Assembly (NCBI GenBank): GCA_934621485.1
Contig: CAKTUS010000019.1
Location: forward strand, 1-38,253
Direction of reading: 5' to 3'
Source of the DNA: an uncultured Clostridia bacterium
GTDB taxonomy: Bacteria; Bacillota; Clostridia; Christensenellales; Aristaeellaceae
DNA length: 38,253 bases
The position numbers and the translations under genes were made by a program. The notes below the pieces were generated by a model. It saw nothing but the letters and a program-made list of their open reading frames with translations, did no database searches and had not been told where the DNA came from. Below, piece after piece: positions 1-8,450 of this stretch (position 1 is the stretch's first letter; every line of letters starts with the position of its first letter).

Positions 1-1
1 G

Positions 2-367
2 GCCAAAGTGGGCACGCTGTCCGGCGGCCAGCGGCAGGCGCTAACCCTGCTGATGGCTACGCTGCAAAAGCCTCAGCTGCTGCTGCTGGACGAGCACACC
101 GCCGCCCTGGATCCTCGCACGGCGGCTAAAGTGATGGAACTGACGGAGCGCATTGTAACGGAAAACCATCTCACCACCTTGATGATTACGCATAACATGC
201 GCGACGCCATCCGCTACGGCAACCGGCTGGTGATGCTGCATGAAGGCCGCGTCATTTTGGATATTGCTAAAGAGGAAAAACAAAAGCTGACGGTTACCGA
301 TTTGCTGGAAATGTTCACCCGCGCCAGCGGCAGCGAGTTTGCCAGCGACCGGGCCATCCTGTCCTGA
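2..367 (+). CDS. ABC transporter ATP-binding protein, COG1101-like (3' part only)
   Basis: C-terminal 121 residues of an ABC ATPase whose start lies before the window. The signature LSGGQRQ is followed by the Walker B stretch LLLLDEHTAALDP. The DEH in place of the usual DEP, together with the TLMITHNM switch region, is typical as I recall of the COG1101 group of amino-acid-type (TrpXYZ-like) importers, whose permease and substrate-binding genes usually sit next to it. Those partners would be upstream, out of view. The protein would act at the inner face of the membrane. It ends at a TGA at 365-367 and is followed closely by a terminator hairpin, so it is the last gene of its operon. Confidence 0.85.
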   Translation, partial: AKVGTLSGGQRQALTLLMATLQKPQLLLLDEHTAALDPRTAAKVMELTERIVTENHLTTLMITHNMRDAIRYGNRLVMLHEGRVILDIAKEEKQKLTVTDLLEMFTRASGSEFASDRAILS

Positions 368-378
368 ACAATCCCGCC

Positions 379-428
379 AAACGCCGGCCGCTCGGAAAAG
401 CCTGTTTCCTGAGCAGCCGGCGTTTTTT
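379..428 (+). terminator. Intrinsic terminator after the ABC ATPase gene
   Basis: Arms AACGCCGGC (380-388) and GCCGGCGTT (416-424) pair, with a second inner pairing GCTC (390-393) with GAGC (411-414). A T run follows at 423-428. It sits 12 bases after the stop codon and closes the upstream operon. Confidence 0.75.
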
Positions 429-429
429 G

Positions 430-773
430 TATGCTTTAGCCATAAGCGCCCGGCAGAGCCGATGGAAACGATGCGGTTTGGGCGGAAAAGAACGAATTGC
501 TTTTTTTAGAACGGAAGCGGCGTCAACACTGGCAAGAGGCGCTGACAAGGCTGGCAGCCCGTAGGGCATGGGTGCAGGTATCGGCTTCTTTACGGCGTGA
601 GCGGCGCCGCCGGTAGCCGTCTCTGAGCGGGCCAAAGCCAGCCGGCGGCATATCCGTGTTTTGCCGGCGCATTTTTGCACAATGCGGGAAAACTGGGAAG
701 AAAAGACACGGCCCTATCGTTGGATAAGTGAAAGCCGCAGAAGTGCGGCCATTTGCGGCAAGGAGGAACCTTC
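430..773. other. Gene-free stretch upstream of the MoxR/VWA operon
   Basis: No convincing gene is seen: minus-strand open frames here lack ribosome binding sites and have arginine/alanine-rich, family-less translations. The promoter of the following eight-gene operon should lie here, but I could not find a well-spaced -35/-10 pair. The only clear signal is the ribosome binding site AAGGAGG at 760-766. Confidence 0.5.
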
Positions 774-3296
774 ATGACTAGACGTGCTTTATACCGGCTG
801 GCAGCGGCTCTGTGCTGCATGGCGGTTTGCCTGACGCCCCTTTGCGGCCTGGCGGATGCAGACATCACCATGCAGGCGACCATGGGGTATGGCGGCGTCG
901 TTACGTACGTGCGTAAGCTGCCTGTAACCGTTACTCTTGCAAACAACGGCCCGGACCTGGAGGGCGTTTTAACGCTGGATGTCAATCGCAGCGCTACGGA
1001 GTATGACCGCTATCAACTGCCGGTGAGCGTAGCGGCAGGCGCGTCTGTGCAGGTAACGATGCCGGTGGTGCTGACCCAAAAGCAGAAAACCTACACCCTG
1101 CGGCTGATGCAGGGAACGCAGGCGCTTATAGAGCAGGACATTCAACCGGAAGCCGTGCTGAACCCCTATACACTGATGGTAGGCACGCTGAGCCAGGATG
1201 CTTCCAGCCTGCAATACCTGGCCATTACCCAAAGCAACGACGCTTTGGCCCGTGCGGAATACTGGACGCCTGTTGCTTTGGACGCCCAAACCTTTCCCAC
1301 GGATGTGGAAAGCCTGCGCGCCTTTGATATGCTGGCGGTAGACGGCGTGGACCTGTTCACCCTGTCCAGTGAGCAGCAGCAGGCTTTTGACCAGTGGCTG
1401 CGCCGGGGAGGCGTGGCGCTGATAGGCGGCGGGGCGAAGGCCCAGGAAAACTTTGCGTTTTTCCAGCAGTATACGGGAATCAGCGCCGGGGCGGTAACCA
1501 AGGAAGCCAATGTTAGCGGCCGGCTGATGGAAACCTTGGGAATCAAAGGCCAGGGAATGGAAGAGGAAAACACGGTAACTGTTCTGGAAGGCGCTGCGGG
1601 CGCAAACCTGGGCGGCCTGATGGATATTACCAAGGTAGACCAGGGCTATGTAATAACCGCCGCCTTTTCGCTGACGGAAAAGCCGCTGAGCCGCTGGATG
1701 GGAATGAATGTGATCTGGCAGCGCGTGATGCTGGCTGGCGTGCCGTCTGCGTATCGCAACATGGCCACACAGCGTTCTACCGGCAGCTACAACACGCAGA
1801 ACGGCCATACCGACGAGGGCATTACCAGCCAAATCGACATTCCTTCCGGCAACGGCGCCGAATGGCCGTTGGTTTTGATGGGCGCGTTTGTGGTGTTGGT
1901 GGGCCTCGGCTCCTATTTGCTGCTTCAAAAGCTGGATAAGCGGGAGTGGATGTGGCTAACTGTGCCGGTTTTGGCCGCCGTGGCGGCGCTGGGCATGTGG
2001 GGTCTGAGCTCCCTGCTGCCCATTCGCCAGCCGGTGGCTGTGCGGTTCTCACTGGTGGATGTGGATCAGAACGGGGGCGTCAGCAGCTATACCGTGGTAA
2101 CTGCCGCCAAGGCGGATCGCCAGCCCCTGACCATCAGCTTCAGCGGCGGCGATATTGATATGGCCTCTACCATAGGCTATTATGTGAACGACAACCAGTC
2201 GGAGCCGGAAGCCGCCAAGCTGCGCTATACTTACACCTATGGCAGCCCGGACGCCATTACCTGCCAGCTTTCCCGAGCCTGGCAGCTGAATAACTTTATG
2301 GTGCGAAACGTGCCGATGAAGGATGCAGGCGGTATTTCCGGCCAGTGTGGCTGGGAGAAAGGCGAAATGGTTTTCACCCTGTTTAACGGTTCCGGACTCA
2401 CCCTGTCGGAAGGACTTATCCTGACAGAAAAAGGCTTTGCCGGCGTGCCGGAATTGCTGCCCGGCCAAAGCGCGACTTGCACCATGCGGCCCATGACCGA
2501 TGAAGAAGAAAAGGAAATGCGCAACGGAACCTATACCCTCAAAGAGGGTGTGCTGCTTGGCGACAGCATGCGGGGCAATTATTCGCCCTATGAAATGGTG
2601 GACAACTATTTTACGGAAAAGCGCAAGCAGGCTCCATCCGCTCAAAAAAGCCTGTGGGATAACCGCCGGAGTATGGTCAGCGCCGGCCAGGCGATGGATG
2701 CGGGGGAAAACACGTTCTATTACATCGCCTTCTGCAGCGACCTGGATGAACTGGAAGTGACGGTAGACGGCCAGCCGGTTACCCGTCAGGCCCAGAGCAA
2801 CTGTATCCAGGCGCGGCTAACGTACAACCCCATCTCTTCCGACGGAACGGCGCATTTCCTGTCCGGCAGCTTCCCGGTCAGCCTTGCCTCCCAGGAGGAG
2901 GGGCGAAAACCTGTGATTGGCGAGCCGCTGGCGAGCAGCGGGTCCTATTACGGCTATCGCAGCTATATGCTTTCGGCCAATCCCATGTTTGCCATCGATA
3001 TGACCGCCCTGCCCAGAAATATGGAAATCAGCTCCTTTACCCTGGGTTCCCGCTACAACTACTATAACTATCAGGTTAGCCTGTATAACCAGGTAAGCGG
3101 CGATTGGGAGGTTTGGAACCGTTATGTGGTGAACCGTACCACCGGCCAGGGCGATTGGGAGGAAAACGGCGTGCCCAATCTGGACAAATATGCCCGGGAC
3201 GGTTACCTTTACGTGCGTTTTGAAAAGAGTGGAAGCACCGAGGACTATGCCGATGTTTCCGAGCCGCAGCTGACTGTAGAAGGGAGGGTGAAGTAA
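774..3296 (+). CDS. Large membrane-anchored ectodomain protein, first gene of MoxR/VWA/ABC operon
   Basis: 840 residues; start at ATG 774, eight bases after AAGGAGG (760-766). Residues 1-29 form a signal peptide ending in ADA. About 30-360 is extracytoplasmic, with a beta-sandwich followed by a Rossmann-like stretch (AFDMLAVDGVDLF, then RRGGVALIGGG) resembling the glutamine-amidotransferase-like domains found in envelope VWA proteins. Two membrane segments, about 364-385 and 395-415, flank a short charged loop (KLDKREW). About 415-840 is a second extracytoplasmic, beta-rich, Tyr/Ser-rich domain. No catalytic motif is recognised and I cannot name a family. It abuts the ABC ATPase gene with no gap, so it is probably the accessory subunit of that exporter, loosely like the GldG-type partners of GldA/GldF. 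Function is inferred from context only. Confidence 0.8.
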   Translation: MTRRALYRLAAALCCMAVCLTPLCGLADADITMQATMGYGGVVTYVRKLPVTVTLANNGPDLEGVLTLDVNRSATEYDRYQLPVSVAAGASVQVTMPVVLTQKQKTYTLRLMQGTQALIEQDIQPEAVLNPYTLMVGTLSQDASSLQYLAITQSNDALARAEYWTPVALDAQTFPTDVESLRAFDMLAVDGVDLFTLSSEQQQAFDQWLRRGGVALIGGGAKAQENFAFFQQYTGISAGAVTKEANVSGRLMETLGIKGQGMEEENTVTVLEGAAGANLGGLMDITKVDQGYVITAAFSLTEKPLSRWMGMNVIWQRVMLAGVPSAYRNMATQRSTGSYNTQNGHTDEGITSQIDIPSGNGAEWPLVLMGAFVVLVGLGSYLLLQKLDKREWMWLTVPVLAAVAALGMWGLSSLLPIRQPVAVRFSLVDVDQNGGVSSYTVVTAAKADRQPLTISFSGGDIDMASTIGYYVNDNQSEPEAAKLRYTYTYGSPDAITCQLSRAWQLNNFMVRNVPMKDAGGISGQCGWEKGEMVFTLFNGSGLTLSEGLILTEKGFAGVPELLPGQSATCTMRPMTDEEEKEMRNGTYTLKEGVLLGDSMRGNYSPYEMVDNYFTEKRKQAPSAQKSLWDNRRSMVSAGQAMDAGENTFYYIAFCSDLDELEVTVDGQPVTRQAQSNCIQARLTYNPISSDGTAHFLSGSFPVSLASQEEGRKPVIGEPLASSGSYYGYRSYMLSANPMFAIDMTALPRNMEISSFTLGSRYNYYNYQVSLYNQVSGDWEVWNRYVVNRTTGQGDWEENGVPNLDKYARDGYLYVRFEKSGSTEDYADVSEPQLTVEGRVK

Positions 3297-4232
3297 ATGC
3301 TCATCGTTAGTGAATTGACGCGCAACTATGGCGCTTTTACAGCGCTGGACCATTTGAACATGACCATTGGCGACGGCGAGCTTCACGGCTTTGTGGGGCC
3401 CAATGGCGCGGGCAAAACCACGACCATGCGCATTTTGGCTACGCTGCTCAAGCCCACCTCCGGCACGGCTGAACTGGACGGAGTGAACGTTTTGAAGCAT
3501 CCAAAGCAAATGCACAAGCTGATGGGCTATATGCCGGACTTTTTCGGCGTGTACGACCGGCTGAAAAGCTGGGAGTACCTGGACTTTTATGCCCGCTGCT
3601 ACGGCTTTGGCTACCGTGAACGCATGAACATGATTGACAGCCTGCTGGAATTGGTAAACCTGTCGGAAAAACGGGATGGCTATGTGGATGTGCTGTCCCG
3701 GGGAATGAAGCAGCGGCTTTGTCTGGCCCGCGCTCTCATTCACGACCCCAAGCTGCTGATTTTGGATGAACCCGCCTCCGGCATGGATCCACGCGCACGT
3801 GCGGAAATGAAAAGCATATTGCGCACCCTGAAAGAAATGGGCAAAACCGTGCTCATTTCCTCCCACATTCTGCCGGAGCTTTCAGAAATGTGCGATTCGC
3901 TGACAATTATTGACCATGGCAAACTGGTGTTTTCCGGCTCGGTCGAGGCGCTGGACCGCCACATGAATGGAAACGCGCCCATTTTGATTCGTCTGTCGCA
4001 AAGCCTGGATAGCGAGCGCATGCAGCAGCTGGCCGCGTTCATTCGCCAGCAGCCCGGCGTAACCGGCGTGGGCCGGGAAACCGGCGGGGAGATGACGGTT
4101 TCGTTTGACGGCGGCGACGATGCGGCGACGGCTCTGCTGCGGCAATTATGCCAGCAGGCGCCCGTGGTGGATTTCCACCGTGCGCCCCTGAATCTGGAAA
4201 AGGTGTTCATGGAGGTGACCAAGGATGAGTAA
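3297..4232 (+). CDS. ABC-2 type exporter ATP-binding protein
   Basis: 311 residues. Walker A is GPNGAGKT at 34-41, the signature is LSRGMKQ at about 132-138, and Walker B is LLILDEP at about 153-159 followed by ASGMDPRAR; the switch histidine is in LISSHIL. This is the CcmA/GldA/NatA type of ATPase, which energises ABC-2 exporters. The ATG directly follows the TAA of the previous gene and uses an AGGGAGG site inside it. The next gene, a six-helix permease, overlaps by 8 bases, so the two make one transporter. About 80 C-terminal residues beyond the core form the small regulatory domain usual in this class. Substrate unknown. Confidence 0.93.
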   Translation: MLIVSELTRNYGAFTALDHLNMTIGDGELHGFVGPNGAGKTTTMRILATLLKPTSGTAELDGVNVLKHPKQMHKLMGYMPDFFGVYDRLKSWEYLDFYARCYGFGYRERMNMIDSLLELVNLSEKRDGYVDVLSRGMKQRLCLARALIHDPKLLILDEPASGMDPRARAEMKSILRTLKEMGKTVLISSHILPELSEMCDSLTIIDHGKLVFSGSVEALDRHMNGNAPILIRLSQSLDSERMQQLAAFIRQQPGVTGVGRETGGEMTVSFDGGDDAATALLRQLCQQAPVVDFHRAPLNLEKVFMEVTKDE

Positions 4233-5139
4233 CCCCATTTTGTCCTTCTCCGCCCGCAGGCGCATGCGCTCCTGGCGCACGCCGCTGCTGCTGACGGGCT
4301 ATTCGCTGCTGCTGGGACTGCTGGCCTATGTGCTGGTGTACGCGCCCTTTGTGCAGCTCACCTTCACGCTTGGCAGCATGAGCTATAGCGTGGCTGGCTA
4401 CATGGGTATTGTGGCGTTGCAGTTTTTGCTGATCATTTTGGTGGCCCCGGCCATGACGGCGGGCAGCATCAGCGGCGAGCGGGAAAGGCAAACCCTGGAT
4501 TTGCTTCGGGTAACCAATATGGGCCCTGTTCGCCTGGTGATGGGAACCCTGATGGAAAGCTTTGCATTTTTGGCAATACTGGTGCTTTGCTCCATGCCCA
4601 TGCTGTCGCTGGTGCTCATTACCGGCGCAGCCACGCTGGGTCAGGTGCTTATGAGCGTGGTTTTTTTGCTGACGGCGGCGCTGGGCGCTTTGAGCGTGGG
4701 CCTTTGGTGCTCCAGCCTGTTCAAACGCACCGTGGCCTCCACCGTAGTCAGCTATTTGCTGGTGTTTGCAATTGGGCTTCTTACGTTGCTGCCGTTGGTT
4801 TACGATGTGCGGCGAATTGGCGAAATGTATGACGCGCTGGCGAACGCCGGCACGCTGGCGATGGTGGAAACCTTGGATTATACGCCCATTGCCTTTGTGA
4901 TGAACCCGGGCCTTGGGCTGTTTTCGCTGCTGGAATCTCAAACCGGGCTTTTGAGCGGGCAGTTTCTCTGGCAAATCAGCTACACCCTTGGCAACACGGG
5001 CGCCATGTTGGATTATGCCCGCTGCGCCTATGGAAATATGGCGGTGATGGCCGCCGCTTCCTTGGTATTGATTGGGTTGTCGGTGGCGAATATGCGCCTC
5101 CATCGCGATGGGGGCGGAAAGGGTCGGAAACATGCGTGA
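4225..5139 (+). CDS. ABC-2 type permease
   Basis: 304 residues, all-helical. Hydrophobic segments lie at about 20-42, 58-82, 103-130, 140-163, 168-190 and near the C-terminus (about 275-292). The motif SGERERQTLDLLRVTNM after the second helix is the typical coupling-helix region of ABC-2 permeases (GldF, NatB and YhaP relatives), where the cytoplasmic loop docks on the ATPase. It overlaps the ATPase gene by 8 bases and the next gene by 8 bases, so translation is probably coupled. It forms the membrane channel of the exporter. What is exported cannot be read from the sequence. Confidence 0.88.
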   Translation: MSNPILSFSARRRMRSWRTPLLLTGYSLLLGLLAYVLVYAPFVQLTFTLGSMSYSVAGYMGIVALQFLLIILVAPAMTAGSISGERERQTLDLLRVTNMGPVRLVMGTLMESFAFLAILVLCSMPMLSLVLITGAATLGQVLMSVVFLLTAALGALSVGLWCSSLFKRTVASTVVSYLLVFAIGLLTLLPLVYDVRRIGEMYDALANAGTLAMVETLDYTPIAFVMNPGLGLFSLLESQTGLLSGQFLWQISYTLGNTGAMLDYARCAYGNMAVMAAASLVLIGLSVANMRLHRDGGGKGRKHA

Positions 5140-6565
5140 GTTGCAACAGGCGCTTTTGCCTGTCAAACGCCGCTTGCGTGCGCAGCGCGCGTTTCAGTGG
5201 GCGGCGATAGGAGCCTTGGCCGCGGCGGGCGGCGTTGCGCTGCTGCGTATGGCCACATTCCTGTGGCCGCTGCCGGCGGCGCTGGCGTGGGGCTTGGCAC
5301 TGCTGGTAGGCTTGCCGGCGCTGTGCGCGCTTACGGCAGCGAGCTGGCCTGTGGCCGATTTGGACGCCGCCCGTCAGGCTGACGCGCTGGGATTGATGGC
5401 GCGTGCCCAAACGGCGCTGATGCTTCAGGATGACGATACGCCCATGGCCTCCTTGCAGCGCAGGGACGCCATTGAAAGCTTGAAAGGGCTGGAACCTCGC
5501 CGCGTAATGCATCTGCACATGCCAGGGGCCGTGTGGATGGCGATTGCAGTCTGCCTGGGCCTGACCGCCCTTAGCTTTCTTATTCCCAATCCCCAGGTGG
5601 AGCTGCTGCGCGCGCAGGAGCAGTTTCGCCGGGAAATGGCGGCGCAGGCGGAAACCATTGACCAAAGCGCCGCAACCATGGATCAAAGCCAGGCGGAAGC
5701 GCCGGAAACCCGAAAGCTGCTTAGCGAACTGTCGCAAAATCTGCGCCGGGCCGAAAACAAGCGCGACGCACTGGAGGCGGTGGATCAGGCGGAACGCAAG
5801 CTGACCCGCATGCAGCAGCGCACGGCCGAAAACGCATTGAACGCGCTGAAAAGCGCCGGGCTGGCCGGCCTGGCCAGCGCCCTTGAAAACCATAATGCGC
5901 AGCAGGCCCAGTCCTTGCTGGAAGGCGATGAAGCGGCCCGGCAGCTAAGCGAAGCGGCCCAGCAGGCGGAGGGACAGGCGGCCGAGCTGCTTGACGAAGC
6001 CGCTCAGGCCCTGAATGTAGGAGACCTGCAAAAAGCCCTGGAATTGCTGCAAAGCGCCGCCAGCGGTCAAAGCGCCCTGAGCGCTCAGGCCGCCGCCCTT
6101 GCGGCCATGGCTCGATCAGCGGCGGCCAAGGGCAGCCTGTCTGCCCAGGGACAAAAGGGCCAGGGGGGAAACGGCGTATCCGCCGCCCAGGGAAAGGGCG
6201 GCAGCGGCGGGGGCGCCAGCCTGGGATCCTCTGACGGCGACGGCGGAAAAACACAAAACGGTCAAAGCGCCAGCGCCCAGGGAAAAGCGCCGCCAGTTAA
6301 AAAAGTAGCGGATTATGAAACCATTTATGATCCCAAACGGCTTGGCGGCTCCGGCGACTCGTTCAGCGAAACCGGAGAAATGGGCCAGGGCGTGATAACC
6401 GAGGCGCAAATGGGAACCGGCGCCGGCAGCCTGGAAGGCAGCGTGCCCTACGGCCAGGCACTTCCCGAGTACAGCCAGGCGGCGGTACAGGCGGCGCAGA
6501 ACGCGGCTTTGCCTGCCTATGCGCAAAAATGGGTGCAGGATTATTTTACCTTGCTACAGCAATAA
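5132..6565 (+). CDS. Membrane-anchored coiled-coil protein of MoxR operon (DUF4175-like)
   Basis: 477 residues from ATG 5132, which overlaps the permease stop; an in-frame ATG at 5072 would overlap far more and was not used. Three membrane segments are visible at about 23-44, 48-68 and 130-148. About 155-340 is Ala/Gln/Glu-rich and predicted coiled coil. About 345-395 is a Gly/Ser/Gln-rich linker. The C-terminal 75 residues are ordered again, with YETIYDPKRLGG, VPYGQALPEY and a final WVQDYFTLLQQ. I recall similar tails (Y..A...AL....P..L...V..YF..L) in coiled-coil proteins encoded beside MoxR ATPases, and think this is a docking motif. Probably a scaffold linking the ABC exporter and the MoxR/VWA module. 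Confidence 0.75.
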   Translation: MRELQQALLPVKRRLRAQRAFQWAAIGALAAAGGVALLRMATFLWPLPAALAWGLALLVGLPALCALTAASWPVADLDAARQADALGLMARAQTALMLQDDDTPMASLQRRDAIESLKGLEPRRVMHLHMPGAVWMAIAVCLGLTALSFLIPNPQVELLRAQEQFRREMAAQAETIDQSAATMDQSQAEAPETRKLLSELSQNLRRAENKRDALEAVDQAERKLTRMQQRTAENALNALKSAGLAGLASALENHNAQQAQSLLEGDEAARQLSEAAQQAEGQAAELLDEAAQALNVGDLQKALELLQSAASGQSALSAQAAALAAMARSAAAKGSLSAQGQKGQGGNGVSAAQGKGGSGGGASLGSSDGDGGKTQNGQSASAQGKAPPVKKVADYETIYDPKRLGGSGDSFSETGEMGQGVITEAQMGTGAGSLEGSVPYGQALPEYSQAAVQAAQNAALPAYAQKWVQDYFTLLQQ

Positions 6566-6581
6566 AAAAGGAGAATCGGCC

Positions 6582-7562
6582 ATGATACAGCAGGCGCAAA
6601 TTGAGGCGTTTTCCCGGCAGATGCAAACCATTGAGGCGGAAATCGGCAAGGAAATCATTGGACAAAAGCAAGTGGTGGAGCAGCTGCTGACCGCCATGGT
6701 GGCCGGCGGCAACGTGCTTTTGGAGGGCGTGCCCGGCCTGGGCAAAACCCGGTTGGTTCGCACCCTTTCTCAGGTATTCGACATGCCCTTCAGCCGCATC
6801 CAGTTTACCCCGGACCTGATGCCTGCCGATATTACCGGCACCAACATCATTGTGAAAACCGAAAATGGAAACGAGTTCCGGTTCCGGGAGGGACCGCTGT
6901 TTGCCTCCATCGTGCTGGCGGACGAAATCAACCGCGCTACGCCCAAAACTCAGGCGGCCCTGCTGGAGGCCATGCAGGAACACTCGGTTACCGTGGCGGG
7001 AGAAACCCACCAGCTGACCGAGCCGTACTTTGTGCTGGCCACCCAAAACCCCATGGAGCAGGAGGGAACCTATCCCCTGCCGGAAGCCCAGCTGGACCGC
7101 TTCATGATGAAAATTCTGGTGGGTTTTCCCAGCATGGAAGAACTGGGGCAGATTGTGGGCTTGACCACCCGCCCCCAGACCCGGCATGCGCAGCAGGTTG
7201 CAAACGCCGCTGCGCTGCTGGAAATGCGCGCCGTAGCGCAGGAGGTGCCCATTGCGCAGGCAGTACAGAATTACGCGCTGCGCCTGGTGCTGGCCACCCA
7301 TCCCGAGCGGGAGGACAGCCCGGAAAAGGTGCGCAGTTGCGTGCGGTTTGGCGTAAGCCCCCGCGCCGCTCAGGCCGTCATTGCCACCGCCAGGGTGCGG
7401 GCGCTGATGCAAGGCCGCTACAACGTGGCTTTTGAGGATGTTCAGGCCGTAGCACCCGCTTGTCTGCGTCACAGAATCGCCCTCAGCTTTGAGGGAATGG
7501 CTCAGGGCGAAACCGTGGAGGGCGTTGTTGCACACCTGATTCAAACGCTGCCGCAAGGCTGA
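6582..7562 (+). CDS. MoxR-family AAA+ ATPase
   Basis: 326 residues from ATG 6582, nine bases after AAAAAGGAG (6565-6573). Walker A GVPGLGKT is at 49-56, Walker B VLADEINRA at about 110-118 and sensor 1 VLATQNPMEQEGTYPLPEAQLDRF from about 150, the classic MoxR hallmarks. The C-terminal lid carries VSPRAAQAVI, the sensor 2 region. MoxR ATPases act in the cytoplasm as chaperones that activate or remodel partners, usually VWA proteins encoded beside them. Here the partners are the DUF58 and two VWA proteins immediately downstream. The gap to the next start is 14 bases. Confidence 0.95.
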   Translation: MIQQAQIEAFSRQMQTIEAEIGKEIIGQKQVVEQLLTAMVAGGNVLLEGVPGLGKTRLVRTLSQVFDMPFSRIQFTPDLMPADITGTNIIVKTENGNEFRFREGPLFASIVLADEINRATPKTQAALLEAMQEHSVTVAGETHQLTEPYFVLATQNPMEQEGTYPLPEAQLDRFMMKILVGFPSMEELGQIVGLTTRPQTRHAQQVANAAALLEMRAVAQEVPIAQAVQNYALRLVLATHPEREDSPEKVRSCVRFGVSPRAAQAVIATARVRALMQGRYNVAFEDVQAVAPACLRHRIALSFEGMAQGETVEGVVAHLIQTLPQG

Positions 7563-7576
7563 GAGGAAGTTAGCCC

Positions 7577-8434
7577 ATGCTTTCGGATGCTTTTTTAACC
7601 AAACTGGACGCCTTGGCGCTGCGCATGCGGCATCCGGCCAGCGGAGGAGCCGGCGGCCTGCGCCGATCTAAGGCCCTTGGCAGCAGCGTGGAGTTTTCGG
7701 ATTTTCGGGAGTATGCGTTGGGCGACGATGTACGCCGTATCGATTGGAACGCATACGCACGGTTTGAACGGCTGTTTTTGAAGCTGTTTATGGAGGAGCA
7801 GGAGCAGCGGGTGAATTTGCTGGTGGATACAAGCGCCTCCATGGGCTTTGGCAAATGGGAGGCGGCCAAGCAGCTTGCCGAAATGCTGGGCTACCTATGC
7901 CTTTGCGGCGGCGACCGGGTAACGGTGTACGCCCTGTCCGATATGGAGCCTGCCCATACCCGCCCGTTACAGGGCCGTCAAAGTTATCCCGAAGTAACGG
8001 ATTTCCTGGCGGGTCTGCAGCCCCGTGGACGCGTCGGCCTGTGCGACTGCATCACCCATACCGTCTTGCCCCAGGGCCGCGGCGCATCCATCCTTATCAG
8101 CGATTTGCTCTCTGAGGACGGCTACGAGCGGGCTTTGCAATCCCTGCTGTATCGCAAACAGGAAACCAGCGTGTTGCAGCTGCTCAGCCCGGCGGAGTGG
8201 GACCCGCAGATGGAGGACGTGGTGGAGCTTGCGGACAGCGAAACGGGCGCAAGCCTGATTCTGTCGGCTGATTTTGATACCATGAGGCGCTATCGGGAAA
8301 CGGTTCGGGCGTATGTAGAGGGCATTTCCCGGTTTTGCCGCAGTCATGGAGCGGCTCATGTGTTCTTAACGCCCCAGCCGCCCTTTGAGGAACAAATGCT
8401 GCGCGAGCTAAGCCGCTGCGGCCTGATTGCCTGA
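7577..8434 (+). CDS. DUF58 domain protein (VWA-like), partner of MoxR
   Basis: 285 residues; start ATG 7577 after GAGGAAG at 7562-7568. The DUF58 core is plain: REYALGDDVRRIDWNAYAR at about 49-67, then LLVDTSASM, a DxSxS metal-site motif of a von Willebrand A-like fold, at about 80-88. DUF58 proteins are almost always encoded next to MoxR ATPases and are taken to be their adaptors. No signal peptide or membrane segment is seen, so it should be cytoplasmic or peripheral. Similar in length to other DUF58 proteins (about 280-430 residues), lacking the N-terminal membrane hairpin of the longer ones. Confidence 0.93.
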   Translation: MLSDAFLTKLDALALRMRHPASGGAGGLRRSKALGSSVEFSDFREYALGDDVRRIDWNAYARFERLFLKLFMEEQEQRVNLLVDTSASMGFGKWEAAKQLAEMLGYLCLCGGDRVTVYALSDMEPAHTRPLQGRQSYPEVTDFLAGLQPRGRVGLCDCITHTVLPQGRGASILISDLLSEDGYERALQSLLYRKQETSVLQLLSPAEWDPQMEDVVELADSETGASLILSADFDTMRRYRETVRAYVEGISRFCRSHGAAHVFLTPQPPFEEQMLRELSRCGLIA

Positions 8435-8450
8435 TGAAAGAGGATGCGAT

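Noticed and set aside
430..773. Minus-strand frames before the MoxR operon as a small divergent gene
   Set aside because: No start with a ribosome binding site, composition of a shadow, and one of them runs antisense through the signal peptide of the next gene.
4207..5166. 319-codon open frame on the minus strand
   Set aside because: Antisense shadow of the ABC-2 permease, full of His and Gln.
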